A stretch of 6,670 nucleotides of DNA from JASHVB01 sp049522565 (lineage in GTDB: Bacteria; Pseudomonadota; Alphaproteobacteria; Acetobacterales; Acetobacteraceae). The notes under the pieces were generated by a model. That model was given only the letters and a program-made list of their open reading frames with translations. It was not told where the DNA came from and did no database searches. Positions 4,893 through 6,670 of the stretch are shown piece by piece (position 1 is the stretch's first letter; each line of letters starts with the position of its first letter). Made by a program: the position numbers and the translations under genes. The stretch lies in NCBI GenBank assembly GCA_049522565.1, contig JBEKNT010000383.1:1-6670 (forward strand). The letters are read 5' to 3'.

Positions 4893-6635
4893 ATGGACTT
4901 CGAACCTGACATGGATGTTTCCGCGCGTGACGATCCGCGCCACCAGCCGGCGGCCGTGCTGGTCACCGGCATGCACGCGTCCGGCACCGCGGTACTCGCG
5001 CGCGTCATCGCGATGCTGCACCAGGCTTCGACGGGAGTCCGGGTTGCCCCCGAGACCGATCGGTTTCCGCATGTCGAACACAGCTCCGCCGTCGTCGCGC
5101 TGAACCAGCGGATCCTCCAGGAGATCGGCGCCGACTGGCGCAAGCCGAGCCTGCTATTCCTGCGCGGCAAGGGCGTCGCCGAAAGCACGCCGTTGATCCG
5201 CGCTTTCATCCAGCAGCGCTATCTGGACTTGGCGGTGGGCATCGTGCGCAGCGGCGCCGGCGCCGCACCGGTGATCCTGGAAGATCCGGGCCTGTGCCTG
5301 TTCCACGACCTGTGGAGTGCCTCGCTGCGGCAGGCCGGCTATCGCGTGCACACCGTCCTGGTGGCGCGCAATCCGCTGGAAGTGTCCGCCGCGCTGAAGA
5401 CGACCCACCGGCTCGCCATCAACAAGAGCCAGCAGGCCTGGGTGCAGCACAACCTGACCCTGCTGACCACCGCCAAGCGGGACCAGGACCTGATCGTCGT
5501 GCCCTATCCGGATCTGCTGCAACCGGAGGGCGGGCTGGCCGGAATGCTGGGCACCCGCCTGGGCTGGCCGGCGCCGGATGCGGCCGCCGCCACGCTCGCC
5601 GCGGCATGGTCGGCGCTGATCGACGCGGCCCGGCAGGAGCCCAGCATCTCCAGCCAGGTTGTCGCCCGTTCGCCGCTGGTGCCCTCGCTGGTGAAGCGGC
5701 TGCACGCGCTGCTGACCGAATGGCCGGCGCGCGACGCCGACGCTCGCGATGCCGAGCTGGCCGCGCTGGCCGCCGCGTACGAGGACCAGTCGCTGTTCGC
5801 CGGCAACCTGCTGCAAGTGAAGCTGCCCGAGCAGGAGAAACCGGCCGCGCCGGTGGTTGCCTCCGCCGCCGGTGAGACGCGGAAGGTGCTGGTCCACTAC
5901 CATCTGTTCAAGAACGCCGGCACCTCGGTGGACGCGATCCTGCGCCGGAACTTCGGCAATCGCTGGATCAATACGGAGTTTCCGCCGCAGGGCCAGGCCA
6001 ACCACCAGGACGCGATCCGGACGCTGATCCTGGACAATCCGAACCTCGCCGCGATTTCCTCCCACACCCTGATGCTGCCGGCGCCGGAGATCGACGGCGT
6101 GGAGGTCTTCCCGATCCTGTTCGTGCGCCATCCGCTGGACCGGCTGAAATCGGCCTATGAGTTCGAGCGCAAGCAGGAGGCGATGACCGCGGGTTCAAAG
6201 CTGGCCAAGGAGCGGGACTTCGCCGGCTATATTCGCGCTCGGTTGGCGATCAAGGGGGACCGGTCCTGCCGCGATTTCCACGCGCATCGGCTGGCGATGG
6301 CCGTGCCGGTGGCGGAGGGGACCGAGCGGGAGCGGGCACTGATGGCGCTGGACCGGCTGCCGTTCGTCGGGTTGGTGGAGGCGTTCGAGGCGTCGGCGAT
6401 GGTGTTGCAGGAGCGGGTGCGGCGGATGTTCCCGGAGTTTCGGGCGTTCGATGTGTGGGAGAACTCGACGACTGCGCGGGGCAAGCCGCTTGAGGCGCGG
6501 CTGGAGGAAATCCGCCAGGAATTGGGCGAGGAGTGCTTCGCCCTGGTCATGGCGGCCAACGAAGCGGACTTGGCAGTATACGAGAAAGTGCGGGAAGCCC
6601 GCACTCCGCCGGTTACCGCAACGCCCATGTTCTAG
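4893..6635 (+). CDS. Tandem two-domain sulfotransferase-like protein (580 aa)
   Basis: Two sulfotransferase-like domains are joined in one chain. The N-terminal one (about 20-250) opens with VLVTGMHASGTAVL (22-35), which resembles the GMHRSGTS phosphosulfate-binding loop, and has a VARNPLEV segment (157-164) in the place of the 3'-phosphate site. Its loop lacks the usual Arg, and LEDPG at 129-133 stands where related proteins, as I recall, have a KDPR-like motif, so it may be inactive. An Ala/Asp-rich helical linker follows (about 265-325). The C-terminal domain (about 331-565) has HLFKNAGTS at 337-345 with Lys340 as the 5'-phosphosulfate loop and FVRHPLDRLKSAY at 410-422 as the 3'-phosphate site; it resembles the Sulfotransfer_2 type and looks intact. 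The expected reaction is sulfate transfer from PAPS to a glycan hydroxyl in the cytoplasm, inferred from family and neighbours. No signal peptide or membrane helix is seen. The start is uncertain: ATG 4893 has a weak GGTG upstream; TTG 4848 and ATG 4911 are alternatives. Confidence 0.85.
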   Translation: MDFEPDMDVSARDDPRHQPAAVLVTGMHASGTAVLARVIAMLHQASTGVRVAPETDRFPHVEHSSAVVALNQRILQEIGADWRKPSLLFLRGKGVAESTPLIRAFIQQRYLDLAVGIVRSGAGAAPVILEDPGLCLFHDLWSASLRQAGYRVHTVLVARNPLEVSAALKTTHRLAINKSQQAWVQHNLTLLTTAKRDQDLIVVPYPDLLQPEGGLAGMLGTRLGWPAPDAAAATLAAAWSALIDAARQEPSISSQVVARSPLVPSLVKRLHALLTEWPARDADARDAELAALAAAYEDQSLFAGNLLQVKLPEQEKPAAPVVASAAGETRKVLVHYHLFKNAGTSVDAILRRNFGNRWINTEFPPQGQANHQDAIRTLILDNPNLAAISSHTLMLPAPEIDGVEVFPILFVRHPLDRLKSAYEFERKQEAMTAGSKLAKERDFAGYIRARLAIKGDRSCRDFHAHRLAMAVPVAEGTERERALMALDRLPFVGLVEAFEASAMVLQERVRRMFPEFRAFDVWENSTTARGKPLEARLEEIRQELGEECFALVMAANEADLAVYEKVREARTPPVTATPMF

Positions 6636-6656
6636 GCGACGTGACGCACGCCGCGC

Positions 6657-6670
6657 AGGAGGCGGGGATG
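6657..6670 (+). other. Ribosome binding site and start codon of the next gene (cut by window end)
   Basis: AGGAGG at 6657-6662 is a strong Shine-Dalgarno sequence, five bases before an ATG at 6668-6670, the last three bases of the window. This probably starts a further + strand gene about 32 bases after the sulfotransferase-like gene, continuing the cluster. Nothing can be said of its product. Confidence 0.55.

Noticed and set aside
5154..6131. A 325-codon minus-strand frame opposite the sulfotransferase-like gene
   Set aside because: Its composition (Gln, Arg, Gly, His) is typical of an antisense shadow, and the + strand carries clear sulfotransferase motifs in the same place.

Overview
The window is GC-rich DNA, probably from an alphaproteobacterium of the Acetobacteraceae/Rhodospirillales type. 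That guess rests on the high GC at third codon positions, on the GWAW-type accessory modules fused to glycosyltransferases, and on the style of the sulfotransferase-like proteins; it comes from recall, not from a search. All genes read on the + strand and are closely spaced (51, 27, 99 and about 32 bases apart), so they look like one cell-surface polysaccharide or glycoconjugate gene cluster.

Layout: 1-305 has no convincing gene and holds a weak promoter-like element, a 14-bp perfect palindrome and a good ribosome binding site. 306-737 encodes a 143-residue stand-alone protein resembling an accessory module seen around glycan enzymes. 789-4121 encodes a 1110-residue protein with two related GWAW modules joined by a seven-copy VAAEIPG-type linker, followed by a GT2 (GT-A) and a GT4 (GT-B) glycosyltransferase domain. 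4149-4793 encodes an unrecognised 214-residue protein with two hydrophobic segments. 4794-4892 is a short intergenic stretch with a perfect TATAAT and an inverted repeat. 4893-6635 encodes a 580-residue protein with two sulfotransferase-like domains in tandem; the first looks degenerate and the second looks intact. The window ends on an ATG preceded by AGGAGG, probably the first codon of the next gene.

Working model (inference): the GT2-GT4 protein adds two sugars to a growing glycan, the accessory modules may bind glycan or partner proteins, and the sulfotransferase may sulfate the product. No transporter, polymerase, nucleotide-sugar enzyme or PAPS-forming enzyme is visible, so neither the type of polysaccharide nor the sulfation is proven. 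No tRNA, rRNA, CRISPR array, insertion sequence or phage gene was seen.
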